In this document: in pieces, positions 36,228 through 45,592 of the stretch | Layout: each line of letters begins with the position of its first letter | Position numbering within the stretch: the first letter of the stretch is position 1 | Assembly (NCBI GenBank): GCA_024401365.1 | Contig: JAKSLE010000001.1 | Span: 186,001-250,000 of the forward strand | Origin: Bacteroidales bacterium | Lineage (GTDB): Bacteria > Bacteroidota > Bacteroidia > Bacteroidales > Marinilabiliaceae | DNA length: 64,000 bases | Direction of reading: 5' to 3' | The notes under the pieces: model-generated | What the model saw: only the letters and a program-made list of their open reading frames with translations | What the model was told of the DNA's origin: nothing | Database searches by the model: none | Position numbers and translations under genes: made by a program

Positions 36228-37955
36228 TTACTTCTTAACTTCCTTAGCCCAACTATCCTTCAAACCTACAGTCTTATTAAACACCATCTTCTCAGCCGTA
36301 GATTTAGGATCCAAGTTAAAATAACCTATACGCTGGAACTGGAAATGATCCAACGCCTTAGCACTCTTAAGGCTAGGCTCCATCTTGGCATTTGAGATAA
36401 CCTGCAGAGAATCAGGATTGAGATACTCCTTGAAATCATGTCCCTCAGTCTCATGTCCGCCTGGCTCAGGATCATTAAAGAGTCGATCGTACACACGAAC
36501 TTCTGCATCAAAACAATGACGGGCTGATACCCAATGAAGCGTACCCTTAACCTTACGGTCAGCACCTGGCATACCGCTCTTAGTGTCAGGATCGTATGTC
36601 ACATGAATAGTAGTAATATTACCCTCAGCATCCTTTTCTACTGATTCGCACTTAACAATATACGCACCCTTAAGACGAACCTCACCACCAGGGCACAAAC
36701 GGAAGTACTTCTTTGGAGGATTCTCCATAAAGTCCTCACGCTCGATATACAACTCCTTGCAGAATGGAATCTCACGTGTACCTTGTGTCTCATCCTCTGG
36801 ATTATTGATGGTTTCCATCATCTCAACTTTATCCTCAGGATAGTTATCTACCACAACTTTCACCGGATCAAGCACAGCAAATACACGTGGAGCAATCTTA
36901 TTCAAATCTTCACGAGCACAAGACTCAAGAAGTGCAAAATCAATAACATTCTCACGCTTGGCAATACCTACCTTCTCTGCGAAGTCACGGACACTCTTTG
37001 GAGTATAACCTCTACGACGAAGACCGCAGATAGTAGGCATTCGTGGATCATTCCACCCATCAACAATACCCTCCTTTACAAGTTGGAGAAGCTTTCGCTT
37101 ACTCATTACCGTATAGTTAAGGTTGAGTCGCGCAAACTCAATCTGACGGTTACGTGTCTTTGGTGCAGGCTGCCCCTCAAGAATCTGATCAAGGAACCAA
37201 TCATATAGTGGTCTGTGAACCTCAAACTCTAGAGTACAGATAGAGTGCGTAATTCCCTCACAGAAATCGCTCTGACCATGAGCAAAATCATACAATGGGT
37301 ATATACACCACTTATCCCCTGTACGATGATGCGAACGATGGATAATACGGTACATATTTGGGTCACGCATATGCATATTTGGCGAAGCCATATCTATCTT
37401 TGCGCGGAGCACACACTCACCTTCAGCATATTGCCCCGAGCGCATCTTTTCGAACTCTGCCAAATTCTCCTCTACAGATGTATTTCTGTATGGGCTTTCT
37501 GTACCAGGTGTTGTTGGCGTTCCCTTCTGCGCAGCAATCTGTTCTGCTGTCTGATGATCAACATACGCCTTTCCTTTCTTAATGAGCATTATAGCCCACT
37601 CATAAAGTTGGTCAAAATAGTCCGATGCATATTTAGGCTCACCAACCCAGTCAAATCCAAGCCAATGAATATCTTCCATGATAGAGTCAACATACTCTAC
37701 GTCTTCCTTGACCGGATTTGTATCGTCAAAACGGAGATTACACCCCCCCTTGAAATCTCGCGCAATACCGAAGTTCAGGCACAGCGACTTAGCATGGCCA
37801 ATGTGAAGATAGCCATTTGGCTCTGGTGGGAATCGTGTCAATACAGCACCCCCATTCTTGCCCGCTGCAAGATCCTGGTCTATCTCTTGATATATGAAAT
37901 TCTTAGCCTCAGTCGAAACCGAAACTTCCGATTTATTTTCTTCTGCCATATTCAT
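36228..37955 (-). CDS. glnS: Glutaminyl-tRNA synthetase
   Basis: A 575-residue class I synthetase with the HIGH box in [20 protein letters not shown] and the KMSKS-type box VMSKRKL. The C-terminal anticodon-binding barrels look complete. The start may be 37955 (MNMAEE) or the second Met at 37949. A -7 box TATTTTTG on the minus strand lies upstream, near 37979-37986. It heads the minus-strand run of Wza-like, Wzz-like and GH36 genes. Confidence 0.95.
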   Translation of the reverse strand: MNMAEENKSEVSVSTEAKNFIYQEIDQDLAAGKNGGAVLTRFPPEPNGYLHIGHAKSLCLNFGIARDFKGGCNLRFDDTNPVKEDVEYVDSIMEDIHWLGFDWVGEPKYASDYFDQLYEWAIMLIKKGKAYVDHQTAEQIAAQKGTPTTPGTESPYRNTSVEENLAEFEKMRSGQYAEGECVLRAKIDMASPNMHMRDPNMYRIIHRSHHRTGDKWCIYPLYDFAHGQSDFCEGITHSICTLEFEVHRPLYDWFLDQILEGQPAPKTRNRQIEFARLNLNYTVMSKRKLLQLVKEGIVDGWNDPRMPTICGLRRRGYTPKSVRDFAEKVGIAKRENVIDFALLESCAREDLNKIAPRVFAVLDPVKVVVDNYPEDKVEMMETINNPEDETQGTREIPFCKELYIEREDFMENPPKKYFRLCPGGEVRLKGAYIVKCESVEKDAEGNITTIHVTYDPDTKSGMPGADRKVKGTLHWVSARHCFDAEVRVYDRLFNDPEPGGHETEGHDFKEYLNPDSLQVISNAKMEPSLKSAKALDHFQFQRIGYFNLDPKSTAEKMVFNKTVGLKDSWAKEVKK

Positions 37956-38018
37956 TTTCGATAAATTCTTTTATGTGGCAAAAATAATGAAATAATGCTT
38001 ATGTTGGGCCTTTTTATA

Positions 38019-38026
38019 TATTTTTG
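38019..38026 (+). promoter_or_regulatory. -7 box immediately before folB
   Basis: TATTTTTG matches TAnnTTTG and ends only 4 nt before the folB ATG, so the transcript would start at or next to the start codon. No good -33 element was found. Confidence 0.4.
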
Positions 38027-38030
38027 CGAT

Positions 38031-38390
38031 ATGAATGCAACAATAGAACTAGACAAAATAGAACTTTGGGCTCAGCATGGCTGCTACGGACAGGAGCAGA
38101 TAGTGGGCAACAAATACGAAATCGACATCAAATTGGAGGTTAACATCGATAGCCCCCTAGCTTCCGACGACGTTCACGACGCTCTCAACTATGTGGAGGT
38201 CTACGAAATCACAAAACGTGAAATGGCGAAAACCCAACATTTAGTGGAATCGGTCGCATACAACATCGTTTCTGCTATCCGAAAGCAATACTCAGAGGAT
38301 ATTCTCAAGCACATCTCAGTACGAGTAGCCAAAATGGCCCCCCCAGTCGGAGGCAAGATGAAAGATGTAGCCGTTACAGTCGCTATTTGA
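38031..38390 (+). CDS. folB: Dihydroneopterin aldolase
   Basis: A 119-residue protein for folate synthesis. The ATG at 38031 (MNATIELDKIELWAQHGCYG) is chosen because the family begins there; an upstream in-frame ATG would translate promoter sequence. Family features include the active-site-flanking HGCYGQEQ, the Tyr in LNYVEVYEI and the C-terminal Lys in RVAKMAPPVGGKM. It is divergent from glnS with a very short leader. Confidence 0.9.
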   Translation: MNATIELDKIELWAQHGCYGQEQIVGNKYEIDIKLEVNIDSPLASDDVHDALNYVEVYEITKREMAKTQHLVESVAYNIVSAIRKQYSEDILKHISVRVAKMAPPVGGKMKDVAVTVAI

Positions 38391-38495
38391 CCCTACGTTA
38401 CGTAGAGAAAAACTTTCAAGAACTTTTAGTCAGAAAAACAAACAAATCACCCTCTACAGAAAAACAATTCTCCCCATGGCATTTATTCTTTTGCC

Positions 38496-38503
38496 TAACT
38501 TTG
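38496..38503 (+). promoter_or_regulatory. -7 box before the 54-residue ORF
   Basis: TAACTTTG matches TAnnTTTG and ends 7 nt before the ATG at 38511, implying an almost leaderless message. The -33 element is not obvious. Confidence 0.4.
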
Positions 38504-38510
38504 TATCGTT

Positions 38511-38675
38511 ATGGGGAAATTATTTGCTATAGCCAATCTATTTAAACCAAAGGACAAACTTTCGGACTCCGACCAATTGAAGAAAAAGATTTTTCTCTAT
38601 TCTTTGGCAGAAACCGGACTGATTGTTCTTTTGTTCGCGTTCTCGTTTTTCCTTTTCAGAGTACTCGTAGGCTAA
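38511..38675 (+). CDS. Small single-pass membrane protein, 54 residues
   Basis: The ORF encodes a charged N-terminal half (FKPKDKLSDSDQLKKKIF) and one C-terminal transmembrane helix (TGLIVLLFAFSFFLFRVLVG). It follows a -7 promoter box by 7 nt and its stop overlaps the convergent kdtA stop by 4 bp. No family is recognised. The promoter, composition and fit into the gap support it, but its small size leaves doubt. Confidence 0.5.
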   Translation: MGKLFAIANLFKPKDKLSDSDQLKKKIFLYSLAETGLIVLLFAFSFFLFRVLVG

Positions 38676-39928
38676 CCTATTTTACTCTCGACTTCGACCA
38701 TAATCTTTTCTGTAGCTCCACACATCGAAGCTACATACTTGCCAGCAGATTCTCCTGCTTTCTTTAAACTTTCGTCGTCGCTGAGCCAAAGGTCCAACTT
38801 CGAAGCCACTTCTCCCCTATTCTTCACACAATAGCCGCCTTGACAGTCAATCAAATCACAGGCTTCCTTGAATCGCTTATAGTTCGGGCCAAACATGACT
38901 GGCATCGAATATGTAGCAGCTTCAAGTGTATTGTGTATGCCAACTCCAAATCCACCTCCAATATATCCTATCTGACCGTATTTGTATATCGTCGATAAAA
39001 GACCAATAGTATTAACTACTAATACCTGACAATCTTCAAGATCACCAACTGGCTCTGTAAATAATGATGTCTTAACCGTCAACCTGCCAAGCAATCCCTT
39101 TATTCTCTCTTGATGAATCTCGTGAGGAGCTACTATAAGCTTGATATCCTTTGGTGCGTTGTTAATATAAGGGAACACAACCTCATCATCTGGAGGCCAT
39201 GCACTACCCATTACTATTACTTTTTTCGCATTCGAAACAAATCGCTCTACTACAGGCACATCAGGCGCATTGGCTGCAATCTGACTTACACGGTCAAATC
39301 GCGTATCTCCCGCAATTACATACTTGTCGTCGGCAATACCTATAGATTTCAACAGCTCTGCCGACAAATTGTCCTGTACATATAGTCGTGTGTATTTGTG
39401 GAGCATATCCCTGAACCAACTTCCCCAAGCCTGGAAGAATGGTTGCGCTTCCCTAAATATTACAGATACTCCATACAATGGAATCTCTCTCTTATATATC
39501 TCATTAATATAGTGATGCCAAAACTCATACTTAACAAAAAATGCCATCTCTGGATTTATTGCTTCTATAAATTTCTTGGCATTACCCCTCGTGTCTGATG
39601 GTAAATAGCAAACTAAATCTGCCTCTTTATAGTTTTTCCTTACCTCATACCCTGATGGGGAATAAAAAGTAAGAACAATCTTTATTGTAGGGTACTTAGC
39701 TCTTATCGCCTCAATTATTGGACGCCCTTGCTCAAATTCTCCTAAAGATGCCGCATGTACCCAGATACACGACTGCGTTTTATCGTATTTTCCAACCTTC
39801 TTCCACGTCTCTTTTCTTCCTTCTACTAACAACTTCGCCTTTTTATGCCCGCATAATGCTACTATACTCAACACAAATCCATAAAAAGGCATACCAATGG
39901 CATACATTATAGATATTATCTGCCTCAT
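38672..39928 (-). CDS. waaA: 3-deoxy-D-manno-octulosonic acid (Kdo) transferase
   Basis: A 418-residue inner membrane glycosyltransferase that adds Kdo to lipid A precursor. The ATG at 39928 (MRQIISIMYAIG), 11 nt after the upstream gene's stop, is preferred over an earlier start that would overlap it. Hallmarks are the N-terminal anchor, the catalytic-base region VHAASLGEFEQGRPI and the donor site GGGFGVGIHNTLEAA followed by MFGPNYKRFKEA. Another lipid A gene, lpxK, is in the window but not adjacent. Confidence 0.92.
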   Translation of the reverse strand: MRQIISIMYAIGMPFYGFVLSIVALCGHKKAKLLVEGRKETWKKVGKYDKTQSCIWVHAASLGEFEQGRPIIEAIRAKYPTIKIVLTFYSPSGYEVRKNYKEADLVCYLPSDTRGNAKKFIEAINPEMAFFVKYEFWHHYINEIYKREIPLYGVSVIFREAQPFFQAWGSWFRDMLHKYTRLYVQDNLSAELLKSIGIADDKYVIAGDTRFDRVSQIAANAPDVPVVERFVSNAKKVIVMGSAWPPDDEVVFPYINNAPKDIKLIVAPHEIHQERIKGLLGRLTVKTSLFTEPVGDLEDCQVLVVNTIGLLSTIYKYGQIGYIGGGFGVGIHNTLEAATYSMPVMFGPNYKRFKEACDLIDCQGGYCVKNRGEVASKLDLWLSDDESLKKAGESAGKYVASMCGATEKIMVEVESKIG

Positions 39929-39938
39929 CTCTTGTTTT

Positions 39939-42900
39939 TTATCTGTTACTGTCTTTATTCCAAGGTTCAAATCCTACTATACTGATATCGTCAGTCTGCT
40001 CATTAATGCCTCGCCAATCTTCAAGTCTCTGATATAGAATAACCTTCTGATCTCTAGCCGGCATCTTATGTATATTCAGCAATAGGTGCTTGAATCGTCT
40101 ATGCTTAAATTTCTTCTGCTCTGGTCCTCCAAACTGATCCACATAGCCGTCCGAGAACATATAGAACATATCTCCTCTCTTATAGTCTACCCTGTGTGTC
40201 CTATATACTGGAAGCGATTCTTTCCCAGGATCCATCGAGGTATTGGTACCAATAGTGTATCGGTCTCCTTTATATGTCGATATCTCATTATCTCTGATCA
40301 TATACAGATCGTTCATCGCTCCCGCAAACTCAAGGTACGACTCGTTATGGTGCACCACACAAATAGTCATATCCATTCCCTCATTGAAGTTCTGATGCGT
40401 CGTACTGTGCTTAAAGACTGTCGAATATGTCTCTTGGTGCAAATATGTCAATATCTTACCCGCATCATCTTCTTTCTGCTTCATGATAATGTTGAACAGG
40501 TGGTCCATACCCAAAATGGATATAAACGCTCCTGGCACACCATGTCCCGTACAATCTGCCGCTATAATAAAGGTCTTATCATCTCTGTGATAAAAACAGC
40601 AGTAATCTCCAGATACAATATCCTTTGGCTTATACAGCACAAAGAGTTTCTTGAACATGTGGGCCACAGAATCTGCCTTAGGCATAATTCCTTCTTGGAT
40701 ATGCTTGGCGTAACTGATACTGTCTGTCTGATCCTTATGTATTTTCGCTAGTCTGTTTCTCTGATCTTCAATGGCTTTCTTACCTCGCATCTCTTCTGCC
40801 ATCTGCCTCATACGCCTGTTAACGCTTCTGAATCTCATGTTCAGCAATAGCCAGAGTATCATCAGTAGCATGAAGATATAGAATACCAATGCCGCCGTCG
40901 AAGCCCACATCGGTGGCACAACATTGACCTTAAACTTTAGACTGGCATCCGACATCTGCTTGTCGCCATTGGACGACCTGACTTCTACATCATACAGACC
41001 TGGAACAAGTCCCGAGAGAATAATCTCATTATTCGTCCCTATATGAATCCACTCTTCTTTGTCTATCCTGTACTTGTATTCGTTACGATTGGGGATACTC
41101 ATGTCGGATGACCCCAACTGTATTCGCAAGCCGGCCTTGACAAGATACTTGATACTGTATATAGAGTCAGTACTCATATAGTATACCGACTCTTCGCCCG
41201 ATTGACCATATAGCAATTGGCTGACATACGTGCTGGGTATCCTGTCATTCAACCTCACCCTATGCAGATTCATGGAGCTGACAGATGTCGCGTTACCAAA
41301 ATATATGTAATCATCAATAATGGTGAACTTCCTGCACTCATTACCAAGATATTTCAATCCGTCATAATGATCAAATCTATATACCCTGCTATTGCTTTCT
41401 ACATAACCTACCCCCGTATTTGTACTTATCCATAGTGCGTCTTCCTCGTCCGTAGCAATACTGTATACAATGGTATTGTCAAATGATTGATTGAACGACG
41501 CCGTCGATACATGGTCTGTCTTCTTGTCATAACTGAGTACACCCGATGCCGTACCTATCAATACCTGATCGTCATACTCACAGAAACAGTACGTATGGTT
41601 GTTCGGCGCATGATTGGTCAAATACGCATCTGTCTGCTCAAATCCACTGCCGTCTGAACGCTTGACAAACGACCCTACGTGATTTCCACACCATATCCAT
41701 CCGTCTTTGTCTTCGTAGACACACTCTATGCTCTGCCCCCAAAGACCATCACTCACTTGTGGCTCACATACAAAACCATTATAGCGGAACAGACCAAGGT
41801 TGGTCGCCAACCATATATTGCCTAAGCAGTCTTCACAAATATCTTTTGTCAAAATCCTGCTGACACGCATAGTGTCTATAATCTCTTGAGGGAACGGAAT
41901 AATCTTCTCCAACTTCTCTGCACCATGGGAGTATATCCTGACGTCTTCCCCAGTGCCTACTATCAGATCATCATTCTTTCTCTGATAAACAGAATAAACA
42001 TTCCTCTCCGGTACGACATACATCTTCGACGTGCGTTTCAGAACATCAATTTTCAATATTCCATACTCTCCACACGATGCATATATCTCATCCCTACGCT
42101 TACCATGGAAATTGTATGTATGATAATTCTCAGGCAAGTCGGTTTTTATCACATGAGTACGTATCTTCGGATTCTTGGTGTCAAGTTTTATTACACCCGA
42201 ATTAACCGTACTCACCCATAGCAACCCATTATCATCCAAATACATATCTCTGATAATAGTCTGCTTACTGAAGAAGTCGGATGTATTGGATATTACCCTG
42301 TATGACTTGTCCTTCGGATCCCATTTCATTATCTCTGAGTCGTCATGAGCAATCCAATAGCCACCTGTTTCGTCTATAGCTATAGCCTGAACACTTCCTA
42401 CCCCTTCTATCTCTTGCTTCTTCAACTTGCGACTGTTCAGATTGTATACATATAGTCCTTGCGAGGTCGCCATGAATACATTGGAACTGTCAATAGGACA
42501 TATGTTGTTTATCGCATCTATCTTGCTTGTCTTGCCAAACCTGACTACTCTCATATATGGAATGTCAGTACAAACAATGCCTATCGCTGAACGCCCAAGC
42601 ATCATTATTACATGCTTATCATTATTGGGCACGCTCTTTATCTTGGTAGGTATTGTAGTATTCCCAGAGTAACGGTACGCACCAGGAATGTGCAAGTCAA
42701 AATACTCTCCCGTACTGTTGACTCTTTTTAAAATATGATCCGTATAAGCAATATATGAGCAATCACCTACTTCGGCTACTCCATATACCGGCTCAAATTC
42801 ATTCGCATTCGGAAAATCAATACCATTCGCATCCTTACCGTTCAAAAATACATTGTTGAGCCTGTCAAATGTCGACAAACCTCCATCCGCCAATGATACT

Positions 42901-43247
42901 TGCAAATATCTGTTGGATATCTTGTTGATTCCCCTGATATTCTTTCCTAATATGGCTTCCGCATTGTCTCTCTCTGGCAGATACGTCATAAAGTCATAGC
43001 CGTCATATCTGCTCAGACCGTCATTGGTTCCAATCCATATCATGCCGTCATCGTCTTTCTCTAGACATTGAACCATATTCGACGGCAAGCCTTTCTCAGC
43101 ACTCAATATAGAGTAGTTGAATATCTCTAGGTCCGACCTCCTTCGCATACTGCTGCTGGATACGGCAATATACTCTCCCGCTACGCTTTCAGTCGCAAAA
43201 AGCGTAGGCAATAGGACAATTATTATTAGGAGGCGGATAAACATCAA
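39939..43247 (-). CDS. Sensor phosphatase: reg_prop beta-propeller, Y_Y_Y, membrane helix and SpoIIE-type PP2C domain
   Basis: A 1102-residue protein with a signal peptide, a long periplasmic run of two-component-regulator propeller repeats (for example GMIWIGTNDGLSRYDGYDF and GLLWVSTVNSGVIKLD), a Y_Y_Y domain (YKYRIDKEEW), one transmembrane helix (ALVFYIFMLLMILWLLLN), a short coiled coil and a C-terminal PP2C/SpoIIE phosphatase (KPKDIVSGDYCCFYH, AADCTGHGVPGAFISILG, MFSDGYVDQFGG). Reg_prop modules usually feed a histidine kinase; here the output is a serine/threonine phosphatase. The ligand and the target are unknown. kdtA follows 10 nt after its stop. Confidence 0.88.
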   Translation of the reverse strand: MMFIRLLIIIVLLPTLFATESVAGEYIAVSSSSMRRRSDLEIFNYSILSAEKGLPSNMVQCLEKDDDGMIWIGTNDGLSRYDGYDFMTYLPERDNAEAILGKNIRGINKISNRYLQVSLADGGLSTFDRLNNVFLNGKDANGIDFPNANEFEPVYGVAEVGDCSYIAYTDHILKRVNSTGEYFDLHIPGAYRYSGNTTIPTKIKSVPNNDKHVIMMLGRSAIGIVCTDIPYMRVVRFGKTSKIDAINNICPIDSSNVFMATSQGLYVYNLNSRKLKKQEIEGVGSVQAIAIDETGGYWIAHDDSEIMKWDPKDKSYRVISNTSDFFSKQTIIRDMYLDDNGLLWVSTVNSGVIKLDTKNPKIRTHVIKTDLPENYHTYNFHGKRRDEIYASCGEYGILKIDVLKRTSKMYVVPERNVYSVYQRKNDDLIVGTGEDVRIYSHGAEKLEKIIPFPQEIIDTMRVSRILTKDICEDCLGNIWLATNLGLFRYNGFVCEPQVSDGLWGQSIECVYEDKDGWIWCGNHVGSFVKRSDGSGFEQTDAYLTNHAPNNHTYCFCEYDDQVLIGTASGVLSYDKKTDHVSTASFNQSFDNTIVYSIATDEEDALWISTNTGVGYVESNSRVYRFDHYDGLKYLGNECRKFTIIDDYIYFGNATSVSSMNLHRVRLNDRIPSTYVSQLLYGQSGEESVYYMSTDSIYSIKYLVKAGLRIQLGSSDMSIPNRNEYKYRIDKEEWIHIGTNNEIILSGLVPGLYDVEVRSSNGDKQMSDASLKFKVNVVPPMWASTAALVFYIFMLLMILWLLLNMRFRSVNRRMRQMAEEMRGKKAIEDQRNRLAKIHKDQTDSISYAKHIQEGIMPKADSVAHMFKKLFVLYKPKDIVSGDYCCFYHRDDKTFIIAADCTGHGVPGAFISILGMDHLFNIIMKQKEDDAGKILTYLHQETYSTVFKHSTTHQNFNEGMDMTICVVHHNESYLEFAGAMNDLYMIRDNEISTYKGDRYTIGTNTSMDPGKESLPVYRTHRVDYKRGDMFYMFSDGYVDQFGGPEQKKFKHRRFKHLLLNIHKMPARDQKVILYQRLEDWRGINEQTDDISIVGFEPWNKDSNR

Positions 43248-43355
43248 TTACTATAAATCTAAACTCAGCAAATATAGGAAAAAGATATCAACATATCCCT
43301 ATCTACAAGGCATTATTTCATCAGACGTAAATTACAACTTCAATACTCAATAATA

Positions 43356-43389
43356 AAAAAACTGCGAGCAACAAGTACACTCCAACTAC
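43356..43389 (-). repeat. Dispersed intergenic element, copy G
   Basis: On the minus strand GTAGTTGGAGTGTACTT precedes the core GTTGCTCGCAGTTTTTT (43372-43356). It lies just downstream of dxr. Further upstream (43410-43399) it shares TAGTCTCTGTAT with copy H. It is the first minus-oriented copy. Confidence 0.83.
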
Positions 43390-43412
43390 TCAGCCTTAAT
43401 ACAGAGACTACT

Positions 43413-44570
43413 TTACAACTTTGCCAAAATGGCCTCTTCTGCTATCTTCCTGCACTCGGCATCGCATTGCATATAATCGTCCAACGAAGGATCCGCAACA
43501 AACGGTGTCTTTGCCATTACAGTTCTGATAACGTCCGACATGCCCACAAACGAAACGCGCTCTTCCAAGAATGCTTTTACCGCTACCTCATTGGCAGCAT
43601 TCATGGCACAAGGTACGTTTCCTCCCTTCTCCATCGCATCAAATGCTATCTGAAGATTCTGGAAAACCGCTCTGTCTGGATACTCAAATGTCAGGTTGGA
43701 ATGTGCAGCAAAATCCAATGGCGCAGCAGGACACGCTATCCTGTCCGGATAGGTCAGCGCATATTGTATAGGAAGTCGCATATCTGGCATTCCCATCTGC
43801 GCCTTTACACTGTTGTCCTCAAATTCTACCATCGAGTGTATTATCGATTGCGGATGTACCACAATCTTTATCTTTGAAGGTGGACACGAAAACAACCACC
43901 TGGCTTCTATACTCTCAAGCCCTTTGTTCATCAGCGAAGCCGAATCTATCGTTACCTTCGCTCCCATATTCCAGTTAGGATGCTTCAACGCCTGCGCCGG
44001 AGTAACATTCTCCAATTGCGCACGTGTCCACCCCCTGAATGGACCGCCCGACGCAGTGAGTATGATAGTCTTCGGCGTCAGATGTCGCTCTCCATTCAAA
44101 CATTGGAATATCGCCGAATGCTCACTGTCTACAGGCAAAATAGGTACCTGATTCATAGCGGCTTGCTGCATGACAAGCTGACCTGCCACTACAAGTGTCT
44201 CTTTATTGGCTAATGCTATAGGCTTATGGGCCTTAATGGCAGCTAATGTCGGACGAAGCCCTGCAAAACCTACCATGGCAGCTAAAACAATGTCTACACA
44301 GTCTAGCGTTACCACTTCTTCTATGGCCTTCGCTCCCGCATATACCTTTATAGGTAAGGATTCTAACCTCTTCTTGAGTTCCGCCCACTTGCTTTCATCT
44401 CCTATTACTACAATATTTGGCTTGAACTCTCTGGCTTGCAATTCTAATAAATCAATATTTGTACCAGCAACAAGTATCTCAGCAGCAAACTTGTCTGGAT
44501 GCATCCTCACAATATCCAATGTCTGCTTGCCTATCGAACCTGTCGAACCTAATATAGCTATTCTCTTCAT
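43413..44570 (-). CDS. dxr: 1-deoxy-D-xylulose 5-phosphate reductoisomerase
   Basis: A 385-residue enzyme of the non-mevalonate isoprenoid pathway that makes methylerythritol phosphate using NADPH. The N-terminal nucleotide loop is ILGSTGSIGKQTLDIV, the catalytic loop region is LTASGGPFRGW, and metal and substrate binding are in PVDSEHSAIFQ and KVTIDSASLMNKGLE. Length and C-terminus are normal. It starts 25 bp after the M23 peptidase gene on the same strand. Confidence 0.96.
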   Translation of the reverse strand: MKRIAILGSTGSIGKQTLDIVRMHPDKFAAEILVAGTNIDLLELQAREFKPNIVVIGDESKWAELKKRLESLPIKVYAGAKAIEEVVTLDCVDIVLAAMVGFAGLRPTLAAIKAHKPIALANKETLVVAGQLVMQQAAMNQVPILPVDSEHSAIFQCLNGERHLTPKTIILTASGGPFRGWTRAQLENVTPAQALKHPNWNMGAKVTIDSASLMNKGLESIEARWLFSCPPSKIKIVVHPQSIIHSMVEFEDNSVKAQMGMPDMRLPIQYALTYPDRIACPAAPLDFAAHSNLTFEYPDRAVFQNLQIAFDAMEKGGNVPCAMNAANEVAVKAFLEERVSFVGMSDVIRTVMAKTPFVADPSLDDYMQCDAECRKIAEEAILAKL

Positions 44571-44595
44571 GGCCTACTTGTCTGATAAAATAACG

Positions 44596-45465
44596 TCAAT
44601 CAAATGATATATAATTCTCAGGATTCAAAGGAACCCCCTGGTACCACAACTCAAAGTGCAAGTGAGGCGCCGTGGACAACTCGCCCGAATTGCCAGTAAG
44701 CGCGATAATCTCTCCCGCCGACACTCGCATGCCTGGCATCTTGAGCAACTTGCTGTTGTGCTTGTATATCGATACCAACTGATTGTCATGCTGTACTTGT
44801 ATCACATTGCCTGTCTCTACAGTCCACTCCGCAAAAATTACCGTACCGTCAAGTACCGACGCAACTCTCGCTCCTTCTACCGCTGCAATGTCAACTCCAT
44901 AATGCCCCTCTTTGTCTCCAAATTTGTTGGTCACAACTCCCTTGAGCGGCACGTCTAGGAACAACATCTCCAACTTGGTGTCTACTTGATCTGCCTGATT
45001 ACCTAACACGTTGTACTTGTCTTGCGACTCAACATCCATCCTGAAGATACTGTCAACTTCCGACTTGCTGAACTCTATGTGCATCGTATTCGACTTGTGA
45101 GCATTGACTACCGAGTCTTTGTCCCACTCATCTATAGGTACCCTCTCACTGAGAACCAACCTCATATCGTTAATCAAATGATCCCTCAACGCAATCTCGT
45201 CTAACAGAGAATCCGTACGCTGCAAATTCTCCATTATCATCCTTCGCTCTTCTCCAGTCGGATACCCAGGTATATATTCTCGCAACCCCGTAAACGCAAT
45301 CAGCACAGTCACACCAGCTATAAGCAAAATGCCAAGCAACGCTATCGTAAACAGCACACTGAACGGTGTCAGATGTACCGAAAACAGCTGCTCAAATGAT
45401 GCGTCCGCGAAGACTGCTATATTTAGCTTTCGCCAAAGTCGGGATTGTTTCGCCTTCTTTGCCAT
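44596..45465 (-). CDS. M23-family metallopeptidase (LytM type), membrane-anchored
   Basis: A 289-residue protein with a transmembrane helix at about residues 37-60 (FTIALLGILLIAGVTVLIAF), a periplasmic helical stretch and a C-terminal LytM domain. Zinc ligands are visible in GHYGVDIAA (HxxxD) and HLHFELW (HxH). It should cut peptidoglycan cross-links or activate an amidase; which of these is not shown. It precedes dxr by 25 bp. Confidence 0.9.
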   Translation of the reverse strand: MAKKAKQSRLWRKLNIAVFADASFEQLFSVHLTPFSVLFTIALLGILLIAGVTVLIAFTGLREYIPGYPTGEERRMIMENLQRTDSLLDEIALRDHLINDMRLVLSERVPIDEWDKDSVVNAHKSNTMHIEFSKSEVDSIFRMDVESQDKYNVLGNQADQVDTKLEMLFLDVPLKGVVTNKFGDKEGHYGVDIAAVEGARVASVLDGTVIFAEWTVETGNVIQVQHDNQLVSIYKHNSKLLKMPGMRVSAGEIIALTGNSGELSTAPHLHFELWYQGVPLNPENYISFD

Positions 45466-45518
45466 TAATTATTTCCTATTATGTGCGCACAAAGTTAAGA
45501 AAAGTAATTTGTAATGAA

Positions 45519-45558
45519 TAAAAAAAACTCTAGTCAGAGAATAATCTCCAACTAGAGT
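45519..45558 (-). terminator. Terminator of the glycogen operon
   Basis: On the minus strand ACTCTAGT (45558-45551) pairs with ACTAGAGT (45534-45527) and is followed by eight T residues. It lies 35 nt after the glucan phosphorylase stop. Confidence 0.9.
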
Positions 45559-45592
45559 CCTTCTTATCTGATAATTAACTATCGCTAGCCGA

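Noticed and set aside
37954-37981. A dif-like arrangement (ATAA, 6-bp gap, TTATGT) near the predicted terminus
   Set aside because: Only the inner parts of the two half-sites match the general Xer pattern, it overlaps the glnS start region and promoter, and I do not know the dif consensus of this lineage well enough to support it.
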